NCBI GenBank assembly: GCA_019429405.1
Contig: JAHYIZ010000019.1
Location: forward strand, 1-51,405
DNA: 51,405 nucleotides
Direction: 5' to 3'
Source: Paracoccaceae bacterium
GTDB taxonomy: Bacteria; Pseudomonadota; Alphaproteobacteria; Rhodobacterales; Rhodobacteraceae
Shown: in pieces, positions 16,221 to 24,751 of the stretch
How positions within the stretch are numbered: position 1 is the first letter of the stretch
How the letters are laid out: every line of letters starts with the position of its first letter
Program-made: the position numbers and the translations under genes
Notes under the pieces: generated by a model
The model's input: the letters and a program-made list of their open reading frames with translations, nothing else
Databases searched by the model: none
Told to the model about the DNA's origin: nothing

Positions 16221-16247
16221 TTGGCACTCACCCACGGCGAGTGCCAG
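16221..16247 (-). promoter_or_regulatory. CIRCE element (HrcA operator) of groESL
   Basis: The inverted repeat is TTGGCACTC, nine bases, GAGTGCCAG (16221-16229 and 16239-16247). It matches the CIRCE consensus TTAGCACTC-N9-GAGTGCTAA with one change in the left half and two in the right half. It lies right after the -10 box of the groESL promoter, where HrcA binding would block initiation. Confidence 0.95.
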
Positions 16248-16254
16248 CAAAGCC

Positions 16255-16283
16255 GAGATAGGGCTGCGGCCCGCGCCTGTCAA
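16255..16283 (-). promoter_or_regulatory. groESL promoter
   Basis: Minus strand: a perfect -35 TTGACA (16283-16278), a 17-base spacer and TATCTC (16260-16255). The predicted start site falls at about 16249, immediately before the CIRCE repeat. The -35/-10 pair fits sigma-70; an RpoH contribution cannot be excluded. Confidence 0.8.
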
Positions 16284-16620
16284 CAGGCCCGGCGGCTAAA
16301 TTGTCGCGGATCTGGCAGCCGACAGGCGGCGAAGCGATTCTCGCACCAGACGTGACCCGCAACCGTGCCCGCAACCGTGATCGCCGCAAGAAACTGGCAA
16401 GCCGCCTACCTGCGAAACCGCCCGGCCCCGCAGCACCTAAGAAAGACGTACGAAAACAAGGGTCCGCCTTTGCGATACGACCCTTGGGCCTGCGTGTCGC
16501 GCATCAGAGTGGCGCGGCCAAGCAGATCGCGCTGGCACTGGCGAGGTTCCGCTAACGCGAAAGGACGTCAGCCAACGCACCCCCCCCTGTCGAAAGCAGC
16601 TGAAGTTGGTGCGCCCCGCC
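16284..16620. other. intergenic region, no gene recognised
   Basis: These 337 bases between the groESL promoter and the 42-residue membrane protein gene hold several short open frames. None has a family match, a ribosome binding site or convincing codon use. I see no RNA gene or terminator. Confidence 0.5.
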
Positions 16621-16749
16621 TTACTTGCGCAGGTATTTCACCAGTGCGGCGATCACCAGGCCCGCGATGACCAGCATCAGCGCAAAGCCGAGCCAGCCAA
16701 AGGCCATCGCGTAGGGCAGGCCTTGGCCCATGTCATATCCGTGCATCAT
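16621..16749 (-). CDS. 42-residue single-span membrane protein
   Basis: This short frame encodes 42 residues: a polar Met/His/Gly-rich start (M-M-H-G-Y-D-M-G-Q-G), one hydrophobic helix of about 22 residues, and a basic end (K-Y-L-R-K) that suggests a cytoplasmic C-terminus. GGAG lies 8 bases before the first ATG. It is downstream of the EF-hand gene on the same strand, with a strong stem-loop between them. I do not recognise a family. Its N-terminal Met/His residues and the Met/His-rich EF-hand neighbour could suggest metal binding, but that is inference. Confidence 0.6.
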   Translation of the reverse strand: MMHGYDMGQGLPYAMAFGWLGFALMLVIAGLVIAALVKYLRK

Positions 16750-16777
16750 CGCTGCGGCTCCATGTGTTTGAGGGGGT

Positions 16778-16802
16778 GCCCCCGGCGCCGCGCGCCGGGG
16801 GC
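16778..16802 (-). terminator. strong GC stem-loop between EF-hand gene and 42-residue ORF
   Basis: A perfect 10-bp stem (CCCCCGGCGC with GCGCCGGGGG, plus one flanking G-C pair) surrounds a three-base loop. It lies 11 bp after the EF-hand stop codon. There is no T-run, so it is more likely an RNA-stabilising or attenuating hairpin than a classical terminator. Confidence 0.5.
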
Positions 16803-16812
16803 CGGGATCAGA

Positions 16813-17352
16813 TCAGTAACGGCCCATCATGCCATGACCGTGGCTGTAGCCAGGGCCGACGTTCGGCATGCCGCCCTGCATCATTGCACCCATCTGACCC
16901 ATCTGGCCCATCTGGCCAGCCATCGCGGTCATCTCGGCTTCGGTCACTTGCCCGTCGCCATCGGCGTCGTGCATCTGGAAGGCGCGCACGGTCATGGTGC
17001 GCAGCGCCTCGGCCTGCATTTCGGCATGCATCGCGGTGAATTCTTCAAGCGACAGCGTGCCGTTGGCGTCGGTATCGTAGTTCGCCAGTTCGGCCTTGAT
17101 GCCCGCAGCGATTTCCTCGGCGCTCAGCGTGCCGTCGCCGTTGGTATCAACCGCGGCGAAATGCGCGTCATGGGCTGCGCTATTGCCGCCCATCATGGCA
17201 AAGCCGCCCGGCATCTCGCCGCCGTGCATGCCGCCGCCGCGCATCATGCCTGCGAACGGCATCTGGAACTGTTGCGCTACCACCGGCAGCGCCGCTGCCG
17301 TAACGCCAAGTGCGGCAATGGCGCCGATGATGAGGGCTGTGGAACGTTTCAT
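16813..17352 (-). CDS. secreted EF-hand protein, Met/Gly/His-rich
   Basis: This 179-residue protein has a signal peptide (K-R-S-T then a hydrophobic stretch ending near A-Q-Q) and three EF-hand loops: D-T-N-G-D-G-T-L-S-A-E-E, D-T-D-A-N-G-T-L-S-L-E-E and D-A-D-G-D-G-Q-V-T-E-A-E. All three have acidic residues at the calcium-coordinating positions. Gly/Met-rich segments flank the EF hands, the C-terminal one with M-G-Q repeats and S-H-G-H-G. The ATG at 17352 is preferred because the AGGAG box is 8 bases from it; an ATG at 17358 is also in frame. It is divergent from a response regulator-kinase pair, which suggests it is one of its targets. Confidence 0.85.
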   Translation of the reverse strand: MKRSTALIIGAIAALGVTAAALPVVAQQFQMPFAGMMRGGGMHGGEMPGGFAMMGGNSAAHDAHFAAVDTNGDGTLSAEEIAAGIKAELANYDTDANGTLSLEEFTAMHAEMQAEALRTMTVRAFQMHDADGDGQVTEAEMTAMAGQMGQMGQMGAMMQGGMPNVGPGYSHGHGMMGRY

Positions 17353-17445
17353 GGTCATATCTCCTGGTTTGAGCCTGCGATGCGGTCAAGCTGGTGCCTC
17401 GATGTGCCGCGAGTTTGTCAACCGGGGGGGTGTTTTGTATCAAAC

Positions 17446-17480
17446 TGTCGCAAGCACCGGTCTGGCGACGGCTTGCGACA
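17446..17480. promoter_or_regulatory. inverted-repeat candidate operator in the efh/two-component divergent region
   Basis: TGTCGCAAGC (17446-17455) and GCTTGCGACA (17471-17480) are perfect 10-bp arms separated by 15 bases. The repeat is 58 bp before the response regulator start and about 94 bp before the EF-hand start, a position suited to controlling both. OmpR-type regulators usually prefer direct repeats, so another regulator is possible. Confidence 0.5.
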
Positions 17481-17537
17481 AATTTCCGCGCACCGGCAAC
17501 CGCGTATCGGCTAGGTTGCGCGGGCAGGAGAGCGAAC

Positions 17538-18263
17538 ATGACCACGCAGCCCCACATTCTCGTCGTCGATGACCACCGCGACATTCGCGATGCGCTGGCG
17601 AAATATCTTGAAAAGAACGGCATGCGCGCCACCACCGCCGCAAATGCCGTGGCGATGGATGCGGCGCTGAAGGCGGGCCGGTTCGATCTGCTGGTGCTCG
17701 ACGTGATGATGCCGGGCGAAGACGGGCTGTCGGTCTGCCGACGCCTGCGTGCGGGCGGCACGCTGCCGATCTTGATGCTGACCGCGCTCGGCGATGACAC
17801 TGATCGTATTGTCGGGCTGGAAGTCGGGGCCGACGATTATCTGGCCAAGCCGTTCAACCCGCGTGAATTGCTGGCGCGCATCAAGGCGATCTTGCGCCGT
17901 GCCGGGCCTGCCGCACCATCGGGCGGCGCGCTGGCCGGGCGACGATTGGCGTTTGACCGCTGGCTGCTCGATACTGACCGGCGCACCTTGACATGCGACG
18001 ATGGCGCCGATGTGCCGCTGACCAGCGCCGAGTTTCGCTTGCTGACCGCCTTTCTCGAGCGGCCCCGTTTTGTGCTGAGCCGCAGCCAGTTGCTTGACCT
18101 TACATCAGGGCGCGCGGCGCAGGTGTTCGACCGCACCATCGACAACCAGATCAGTCGCCTGCGCCGCAAGATTGAACGCGACCCGGCCAAGCCTGAATTG
18201 ATCGCGACCCACTGGGGCGGCGGCTACAGTCTTGCCGCTGATGTGCGCGAGGTGGCGCCATGA
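17538..18263 (+). CDS. OmpR-family response regulator
   Basis: This 241-residue protein has a receiver domain (acidic D-D at 11-12, phosphoacceptor D55 in V-L-D-V-M-M-P-G, T82, K104 in A-K-P-F) and a C-terminal winged-helix DNA-binding domain with R-x-x-L-L-D-x-x-x-G and a V-F-D-R-T-I-D-N-Q-I-S-R-L-R-R-K-I core. The real start is the ATG at 17538 with CAGGAGAG upstream, not the longer frame. It overlaps the kinase gene by 4 bp. All phosphorylation residues are present. Confidence 0.93.
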   Translation: MTTQPHILVVDDHRDIRDALAKYLEKNGMRATTAANAVAMDAALKAGRFDLLVLDVMMPGEDGLSVCRRLRAGGTLPILMLTALGDDTDRIVGLEVGADDYLAKPFNPRELLARIKAILRRAGPAAPSGGALAGRRLAFDRWLLDTDRRTLTCDDGADVPLTSAEFRLLTAFLERPRFVLSRSQLLDLTSGRAAQVFDRTIDNQISRLRRKIERDPAKPELIATHWGGGYSLAADVREVAP

Positions 18264-19645
18264 CGCTGCGGCTTTATCCGCGCTCGCTTGGCGGGCAGTT
18301 GCTGGCGATGCTGCTGTTGGCGCTGCTGGTAACGCAGGGACTTGGCTACGTGCTCTTCGCGGATGAGCGCAGCCGTGCGCTGCGTTCAGCGCTGGGGCTT
18401 GAGGCTGCCGGGCGCGCCGCAAATGTCGCCTTGCTGCTCGATGATGCGCCGCAAGACCTGCATGGCTCGATTCTGCGCTCGGCCAGCTCGCCGCTGGTCA
18501 GCTTCACGCTTGGCCCCGAACCGATGGTTGTCGAGGACGGTGCCGATACGATGGCCTTTATTGCGCGCATGCGCGAGATCCTGGGTGCCTCGATGCGCGA
18601 CGTGCGCGCCAATGTGCACGCGCGCGCACCCATGCCTGTCATGGCGCCGCCGGGCTTTCCGGCAGCGATGCGCGCCATGCATGAAGGCATGATGGCCGAA
18701 CAGGCGGAATCGCTTGAACTGGCGCTGTCGGTCCGGCTGGCGCAGGGCAATTGGCTGAACGTGCGCACCCTGTTCGACCAGCCTGCGCTGCAGGTCTCGC
18801 CGGGGGCGCTTTTGCCACTGGCACTGATGGCCGCTGCGGTGGCGCTGGTGGCGCTGGTTACGGCGCGCCGCGTGGTGGGGCCGATGCGGGCGCTGGCGGC
18901 TGGCGCCGACCGGCTTGGGCGCGGGCTTGATGCCGACCCGTTGCCGCTGACCGGCCCGACCGAGGTGCGCGAAACCACGCTTGCCTTCAACCGCATGCAA
19001 GACCGGCTGACCCGGTTCGTGACCGAGCGCACACATCTGCTGGCCGCGATCAGCCACGACCTGCGCTCGCCGCTGACCGCGATGCGGCTGCGGCTGGAAC
19101 TGCTGGATGAGGGCGAAGATACTGACCGGCTGCGCGCGCTGGTAGACGAGATGCAGGAGATGGTCGAGGCGACGCTGGCTTTCGCGCGTGGCGCGGCACA
19201 GACCGAGCCAGCGGCAACGGTCGATCTGGCGGTGGTGCTGGCTGACCTCGCGGCAGATGCCGGGGCGGGCAAGGCCGAATTTGCGCCCGCGGCGCCGGTT
19301 ATCGCCACGGTGCGGCCTAACGCGCTGAACCGCGCGCTGCGCAACCTCATCGACAATGCCATTCGCTACGGCGATGCGGCGCAGATTTCGTTGGTGCGCG
19401 AGCCCGGCGCCGCGCGCATTACCATAGCCGACTCCGGCCCCGGTCTGCCCGAAGATCAGTTGCAGGCGGTGTTTGAACCCTTCGTGCGGTTTGAAACCTC
19501 GCGCAGCCGCGACACGGGCGGCGCGGGCCTCGGCCTCGCCATCGCCCGCACCATCGTGCAGGCGCACGGTGGCGAGGTGACCTTGCAAAATCGCCCCGAT
19601 GGTGGGTTGCAGGCCGTGGTGCGGCTACCGCTGGCGGCAGGCTGA
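18260..19645 (+). CDS. EnvZ-type sensor histidine kinase
   Basis: This 461-residue inner-membrane kinase has TM1 at about 13-33, a periplasmic loop of about 150 residues and TM2 at about 183-203. HAMP (R-R-V-V-G-P-M-R on), a HisKA helix with H266 in I-S-H-D-L-R-S-P, and an ATPase domain with N-L-I-D-N-A, D-S-G-P-G-L and G-L-G-L-A-I boxes follow. The sensor loop contains a Met/Pro-rich segment (A-P-M-P-V-M-A-P-P around 123-131, then M-x-x-M-H-E-G-M-M). This could fit metal sensing, but that is inference. The ATG overlaps the regulator's stop. Confidence 0.93.
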   Translation: MTLRLYPRSLGGQLLAMLLLALLVTQGLGYVLFADERSRALRSALGLEAAGRAANVALLLDDAPQDLHGSILRSASSPLVSFTLGPEPMVVEDGADTMAFIARMREILGASMRDVRANVHARAPMPVMAPPGFPAAMRAMHEGMMAEQAESLELALSVRLAQGNWLNVRTLFDQPALQVSPGALLPLALMAAAVALVALVTARRVVGPMRALAAGADRLGRGLDADPLPLTGPTEVRETTLAFNRMQDRLTRFVTERTHLLAAISHDLRSPLTAMRLRLELLDEGEDTDRLRALVDEMQEMVEATLAFARGAAQTEPAATVDLAVVLADLAADAGAGKAEFAPAAPVIATVRPNALNRALRNLIDNAIRYGDAAQISLVREPGAARITIADSGPGLPEDQLQAVFEPFVRFETSRSRDTGGAGLGLAIARTIVQAHGGEVTLQNRPDGGLQAVVRLPLAAG

Positions 19646-19747
19646 CGCCCAAGGCGCCGCATGGCAAGCGGTTGCGACTTCATGCCCAGCCGCGCTGCTG
19701 GCTGATACCACGCGAGGGACGATCACCAGTTGCGACGTTTTGCTGCG

Positions 19748-19780
19748 ACGCCCCGATGCATGGCATCAGGGCGTTGTTTT
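19748..19780 (+). terminator. probable terminator of the two-component operon
   Basis: A 12-bp stem with one mismatch (ACGCCCCGATGC with GCATCAGGGCGT) and a three-base loop is followed by TGTTTT, about 100 bp after the kinase stop. Confidence 0.6.
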
Positions 19781-19794
19781 GCGCCCGCGCGGGA

Positions 19795-20433
19795 TCAGCC
19801 GTTTGGCGTGATGATGATTTCGACACGGCGGTTGGCGGCGCGGCCCGCAGCGCTGCTATTCGAGGCGATCGGGTCATTGTAGGCGCGGCCCTGATAGCGC
19901 ACGCGGGTGTTCGGCGTGCCGGTATTGACCAGAATCTGTGCCACCGCCAAGGCGCGTTGTTCGCTCAGTTGCTGGTTCACCGCGAGCGTTCCGACGTTGT
20001 CGGTATGGCCGACCACCAGAATGGAGGTGTTAGGGTAGTTTTGCAGGCTGCGCGAAACTGCGGCGAGCGAGGGCCGGAAGCTCTGATGCACCACGGCTGA
20101 GCCAAAATCAAAGGTGATCGCTTCGGGAAGCGTGACGATAAGCCTGTCGCCGGTGTTCACGATTCCGGCGTTTGTTCCGGCAAGCGACTGGCGAAGTTCG
20201 CGCTCCTGAGTGTCAAGCTGGTTGCCAATTGCGGCGCCGATGCCTGCACCGATAACGCCGCCGATGACTGTGCCTTGCGGCGTGCCGCCGATCACCTGGC
20301 CCGCCACTGCGCCGGTTAACCCGCCGATGATGGCGCCGGTGCCGGTCTGGTTCTGCGTGCCGTCAACGTTGGTGCAGGCGCCGAGCGCGAACACCGCCGC
20401 GGCAGCGACGATAAGGGGTTTATGATAGGACAT
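19795..20433 (-). CDS. OmpA-family lipoprotein (YiaD-like)
   Basis: This 212-residue protein begins with a lipoprotein signal and lipobox A-L-G-A-C (Cys20). A glycine-zipper segment with repeated G-x-x-x-G (about 33-70) follows, then a C-terminal OmpA peptidoglycan-binding domain containing V-V-G-H-T-D-N-V-G and an N-R-R-V-E-I-I-I end. It is expected in the outer membrane, tethered to peptidoglycan. The start is set at 20433, as the longer frame lacks a signal peptide. It lies 136 bp downstream of the large signalling gene on the same strand. Confidence 0.9.
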   Translation of the reverse strand: MSYHKPLIVAAAAVFALGACTNVDGTQNQTGTGAIIGGLTGAVAGQVIGGTPQGTVIGGVIGAGIGAAIGNQLDTQERELRQSLAGTNAGIVNTGDRLIVTLPEAITFDFGSAVVHQSFRPSLAAVSRSLQNYPNTSILVVGHTDNVGTLAVNQQLSEQRALAVAQILVNTGTPNTRVRYQGRAYNDPIASNSSAAGRAANRRVEIIITPNG

Positions 20434-20569
20434 GGCAATTCCTCCATCCGGAGCGCTGCGCAGGGCAGTTCCCGCCACCGTCACTTCCAGATCAAGCCAA
20501 CCATGTGCCAAACTTCGCGGCGGGGGCAGGGTCGGAATCTGCGGATATCCGCCGACATACCTTTGTCGC

Positions 20570-23500
20570 CTAAATGGCGCCCAATGCCAGCCGAACCAGT
20601 TCTGGCACCGACCTCGCGCCAAGTTTTTCCATGATCGCGGCGCGGTGACTTTCGACGGTCCGCTGGCTGATGCCAAGATCATAGGCGATGATTTTGCTCG
20701 CTTTGCCGGCTAGGACGGCATCAAGCACCTCGGTTTGGCGGGGGGTCAGGGTGGCAAGTGCCGCGTTTCTGGCTTGCCGCAGATCGTCGTCTTTGTGCGT
20801 GTCTTTGGCGCTTTCAAGTGCTGCATCAATGCGCGCCAGAAGATCGGCGCCGGCAACCGGCTTTTCGACAAAATCGACGGCTCCGGCGCGCAGTGCCGCC
20901 ACCGCAATCGCGACATCGCTATGGCCGGTTATCATGATCGAATGCAGCGGCTCGCCACGCGATTTCAATGCCTCAAGCAGGTCGATACCGCTGATGCCGG
21001 GCAAGTAGGCGTCGATCAGCAGGCAAGCGCGCGTGCCCGAAACGTACCCTGCCAGAAATGCCTCGGCCGTCGGGTAATCATGCACCTGGTAACCTGCCTC
21101 GCGCAGCATTTCGCTCAAGGCAAAGCGCAAATCGTCGTCGTCATCGACGACAAAGACGGGTTCGGCGGAAGCGGCGCGCTGCGTCGTCTCTGCGGCGGGC
21201 CCCACGGCCGCCGCTGGCGCTGCGGCGATGGCGACCGGGCCGAGCAGGTCTGAAACCGCGCGAGCGAGCTTTTCAACCGTGACCGGCTTGGCCAGATGCA
21301 GCACGTCTTGCTGCGATATGCGCCGCATCGCTAGGGTCGAGATATCGCCTGTCAACACGATCGCCGGGACGTCCCTGTCCACTGCGCGGCGCAGTTCTTC
21401 GGCCAGCGCCAACCCGTTCAAACCGCCGGGCAGGTTGTAGTCTGTCAACACAAGATCGGGTGGCGCGTCTGCTTCGGCAACCAGCGCCAGTGCGGCGGGG
21501 CCATCAGGCGCAAGCAAGGTTTCGTGGCCGCGGTCGCGCAGCATCATGTCGAGCAGGTCGAGCACTTCGGGGTCGTCCTCGACGATCAGAATGCGCGCCT
21601 TGTCGCTGGCAGATGGCACGCGTGGCGGCGCGATCTCGCGCGGCATTTCTGCGGCAAGCGCCTGCTTTTGCGTGATATCGTCGATTTCGATGCTGAAGAC
21701 CGAGCCGTGCCCCGGCGTTGAAACGGCACCGATCCGGTGCCCAAGCAAGGCACCCAGCCGTTGCACGATGCTCAGCCCCAGCCCGAGGCCCATCGAGCGT
21801 TCGCGCGCCGGGTTGTTGACCTGATGGTATTCTTCGAACACCTCCATGATTTCGCCCTCGGCGATGCCGATGCCAGTATCCCAGACCTCGATCACCATGC
21901 CCTTGCCGCGCCTGCGGCAGCCGATCAGAACCCGGCCCGTGGGCGTATATTTGAGCGCGTTCGACACCAGATTGCGCAGCATCTGTTCCAAAAGGATCGG
22001 GTCGGAGTTGACCGTCAGGCTGCTCGGCACCATGCGCAGCTTCAGCCCCTTGGCGCGTGCGGTATAGGCAAACTCGGCCACCAGCCGCTCAAACAACTCG
22101 TTTATCGGAAACGGCGATTTTTCCGGGCGAATGGCGCCTGCCTCGATCTGGTTGATGTCGAGCAGAACATCGAGCATGCGCGCCATGGCGCCCAGCGTTT
22201 CACCGATCCGCGCGACAAGGTTGCTCGCGCGCGCGCCGCTGACGGCGTTGGCCAGCAAGCCCTGCAAGATGACCAGCGTTTGCAGCGGCTGGCGCAGATC
22301 GTGGCTTGCCACTGCCAGAAAACGCGTCTTGGCATCGTTGGCGTGCTGCGCGATCCGTTCGGCATTGGCCAATGCCTCGTTGGTTCGGTGCCGTTCGGTA
22401 ATTTCGGAAAACGTGATGACGACCCCGGCTACCCGGTCGTCGGCGGTTTTGTAGGGTAGCACGCGGCGGGTAAACCAGGCGCCTTCGCGGGCCTCGATCT
22501 CGCGTTCCAGCGCGGCTGCGCCGTGCAACACAAGGGCGGCGTCGGCCAGCAGGTCGCGGTCCGACGATAGTGGTGCCAGGTCGGCCAGCGGGCGGCCAAT
22601 ATCGCCTTGCCGCAGGCTGAACAGCGCCCGTGTTGCCGGAGTAAAAAAGCGGATGTTCAGAAGGGTATCCAGAAACAGCGTCGCAACATTGGTGCTGTAG
22701 AGGATGTTCTGCAAGTCATCGGCGGTAGTGCGCTGTTTTTCAAGCGTTTCCTGCAATTGGGCGTTGAGCGCCGTCAGTTCTTCGTTCAACGATTGCAGCT
22801 CTTCTTTTGAGGCGAGCAATTCTTCGTTCGCGGCCTGATATTCTTCCGAAACCGAAAGCGCATCTTCACGCAAGGCGCGATGCGCGGCTCGCATGGCCTC
22901 CAACTCTTGCACCGCCGCGGCAAGCTCTGCGCCAAGCGCGGAGGCGTTGCCGCCGCCCGGCAGGGTCTGATCTTGCAGGACGGGTTGCGCCGGGGGTGTT
23001 GCGACCTGAGCTGGCGCTTCTGAAATGCGCGGCGCGTTGGGCTGGTTTGGCGGCATGGGGGCAGTCTCCCTGACGCGACGCGGCTGATTGCCGTAAAGCC
23101 GCGCGGCTTCGGATATGGGTTGAAACAGGGCATCGGTCGGGCCAGCGGTTTCGGCTTTGCCAAGCAGCAAAAGCCCGCCGGGCAACAAGGCAAAATGGAA
23201 AAACTGCAACAGCCGCTCTTGTGCCGCCGGAGCAAGGTAAATCATCAGGTTGCGGCAACTGAGCAGATCGAGCCGCGCAAACGGCGGGTCAAAGAGCACG
23301 TCGTGCTGCGCAAAAGTGATGCAGGCGCGCAGGTTGGGTTTGACCTTGAAAGCCGCGCCCTCGGGCACGAAATGCTGCGCTAGACGGGCCTTGCTGACCC
23401 CGGTTGTGTCATGAAAAACCCCGTCGCGCGCTTCGGCCAAAGCGCCCGCATCGACATCCGAGGCAAAGATCTGCACCTCGCAGCGCCGCTTGGCGGTTTC

Positions 23501-24493
23501 GATGGCTTCGCGAAAAAGCATGGCAAGGCTGTAGGCCTCTTGCCCGGTGCTGCAACCCGCCACCCAGACCCGGATCGGCTGCAACCCCACATGATTGCGA
23601 ACCATCGCCGGGATGATGTCGGTTTCGAGCAACGCGAACACTTCAGGGTCGCGAAAAAAGCCGGTGACGTTGATCAGCAGGTCTTGCGACAGCCGCTCCA
23701 GTTCGGCGCGATCCGATTGCAGGAACGTGGCATAGGCGCGCAAATCGCCGCGTGCCAGCGGCGACAACGCGATGCGCTGCTCTATCCGGCGCTGCAAGGT
23801 GCCTGTTTTGTAAAGCGAAAAGTCGTGCCGGGTATTGGCGCGCAGCAGCGCGATGATCTCACCAAGCGCGGAAGGCTCGGTTTTGGGGTGCGGCAGAGGC
23901 GCTGCCTTGGCAAGCGCGATCAGCGCCGCGGCCAGCCCGGCAAGCGGCGCAACCTTTGCCACGCGCCCGGTGGCAATCGCGCTTTGCGGCATTCCGTTGA
24001 AAGCGGCCTCGGCGGGGTCTTGCACCAGCACCGTGCCGCCCGCATCGCTGATTGCTGCCAGCGCGGCGCTGCCATCGGCGCCGGTGCCTGTCAGCACCAC
24101 GGCGATGGCACGCGGCCCAAGCTCGGACGCCATCGAGCGCAGCAAGTGGTCAAACGGCAGGCGCAGCACCTGCCCGGCCTGCGCCGGGGCGAGATGCAAC
24201 GTTTCGCCTGCCAATGACATCAGCATTCCCGGCGGGATCAGATAAAGATGATCGGGCAGAACCCGCATCCCCTCGACCGCTTGCATCACCGCCATGCCAG
24301 TGTGCCCGGTCAGAAGTTCAACCATCATGCTAGCGTGGCCGGGGTCGAGGTGCTGCACCAGAATGAAGGCCATGCCGGTCTTGGCTGGTATTGCGTCGAA
24401 TAGATGCTGGCAGGCCTCCAGCCCACCCGCCGACGCGCCGATGCCAACCACGAAAAAATTAGGGCTTCGGTGGGACTGAAGCGACTGCGACAT
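20570..24493 (-). CDS. CheB-CheR-PAS-histidine kinase-REC-REC-LuxR fusion protein
   Basis: This 1307-residue soluble signalling protein joins a complete pathway in one chain. CheB methylesterase (about 12-195): G-A-S-A-G-G with S21, Q-H-L-D-P-G-H with H48, T-G-T-G-A-D-G with D140. CheR methyltransferase (about 205-470): N-V-T-G-F-F-R-D at 275-282 and the SAM site A-G-C-S-T-G-Q-E-A-Y at 312-321. A coiled coil rich in Glu and Leu (about 540-590). A PAS domain (about 592-705). HisKA with H731 in S-H-D-L-R-Q-P-L and an ATPase domain (N-x-x-x-N-A-L-K-Y, D-T-G-I-G-I, G-L-G-L-G-L). Receiver 1: D1018, K1069. Receiver 2, FixJ-like: D1161, T1189, K1211. A LuxR helix-turn-helix at 1249-1303. All catalytic residues I looked for are present. 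The ATG at 24493 is chosen; the longer frame starts with TTG. The targets are unknown. Confidence 0.9.
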   Translation of the reverse strand: MSQSLQSHRSPNFFVVGIGASAGGLEACQHLFDAIPAKTGMAFILVQHLDPGHASMMVELLTGHTGMAVMQAVEGMRVLPDHLYLIPPGMLMSLAGETLHLAPAQAGQVLRLPFDHLLRSMASELGPRAIAVVLTGTGADGSAALAAISDAGGTVLVQDPAEAAFNGMPQSAIATGRVAKVAPLAGLAAALIALAKAAPLPHPKTEPSALGEIIALLRANTRHDFSLYKTGTLQRRIEQRIALSPLARGDLRAYATFLQSDRAELERLSQDLLINVTGFFRDPEVFALLETDIIPAMVRNHVGLQPIRVWVAGCSTGQEAYSLAMLFREAIETAKRRCEVQIFASDVDAGALAEARDGVFHDTTGVSKARLAQHFVPEGAAFKVKPNLRACITFAQHDVLFDPPFARLDLLSCRNLMIYLAPAAQERLLQFFHFALLPGGLLLLGKAETAGPTDALFQPISEAARLYGNQPRRVRETAPMPPNQPNAPRISEAPAQVATPPAQPVLQDQTLPGGGNASALGAELAAAVQELEAMRAAHRALREDALSVSEEYQAANEELLASKEELQSLNEELTALNAQLQETLEKQRTTADDLQNILYSTNVATLFLDTLLNIRFFTPATRALFSLRQGDIGRPLADLAPLSSDRDLLADAALVLHGAAALEREIEAREGAWFTRRVLPYKTADDRVAGVVITFSEITERHRTNEALANAERIAQHANDAKTRFLAVASHDLRQPLQTLVILQGLLANAVSGARASNLVARIGETLGAMARMLDVLLDINQIEAGAIRPEKSPFPINELFERLVAEFAYTARAKGLKLRMVPSSLTVNSDPILLEQMLRNLVSNALKYTPTGRVLIGCRRRGKGMVIEVWDTGIGIAEGEIMEVFEEYHQVNNPARERSMGLGLGLSIVQRLGALLGHRIGAVSTPGHGSVFSIEIDDITQKQALAAEMPREIAPPRVPSASDKARILIVEDDPEVLDLLDMMLRDRGHETLLAPDGPAALALVAEADAPPDLVLTDYNLPGGLNGLALAEELRRAVDRDVPAIVLTGDISTLAMRRISQQDVLHLAKPVTVEKLARAVSDLLGPVAIAAAPAAAVGPAAETTQRAASAEPVFVVDDDDDLRFALSEMLREAGYQVHDYPTAEAFLAGYVSGTRACLLIDAYLPGISGIDLLEALKSRGEPLHSIMITGHSDVAIAVAALRAGAVDFVEKPVAGADLLARIDAALESAKDTHKDDDLRQARNAALATLTPRQTEVLDAVLAGKASKIIAYDLGISQRTVESHRAAIMEKLGARSVPELVRLALGAI

Positions 24494-24583
24494 TATCGGC
24501 GAACCAGCCTCGTGGAGTTGGGGCGACAGGCGCCCAGGCCGCCCGCGCCTTGGACAGGCAGGACAACGACGCCAGCATAACAC

Positions 24584-24606
24584 AATTGCCCTGATCGCGG
24601 GCAATT
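24584..24606. promoter_or_regulatory. palindrome upstream of the CheB-CheR hybrid gene
   Basis: AATTGCCC (24584-24591) and GGGCAATT (24599-24606) form perfect 8-bp arms around seven bases, 91 bp before the hybrid gene's start codon and in the divergent region with the DUF1344 gene. Its size fits a dimer site for a LuxR/FixJ-type regulator. No further copies were found by eye. Confidence 0.35.
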
Positions 24607-24751
24607 ACCTTATGGCGAGGCGATCGGCGAGTTGCCGCCATCGGTAGTTCCCGAGCCTGCACATGCGCCAGAACATAAGCATAGGGTTATTTGTAGCGAA
24701 GGTGCCGCTCAGGCATCGTCTCGCCTATCTTTTGAACATTAGGAGGTCTCC

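Noticed and set aside
16301..16555. 84-codon + strand frame between groESL promoter and the small membrane protein
   Set aside because: Arg/Lys/Ala-rich, no ribosome binding site or family likeness; probably random open frame.
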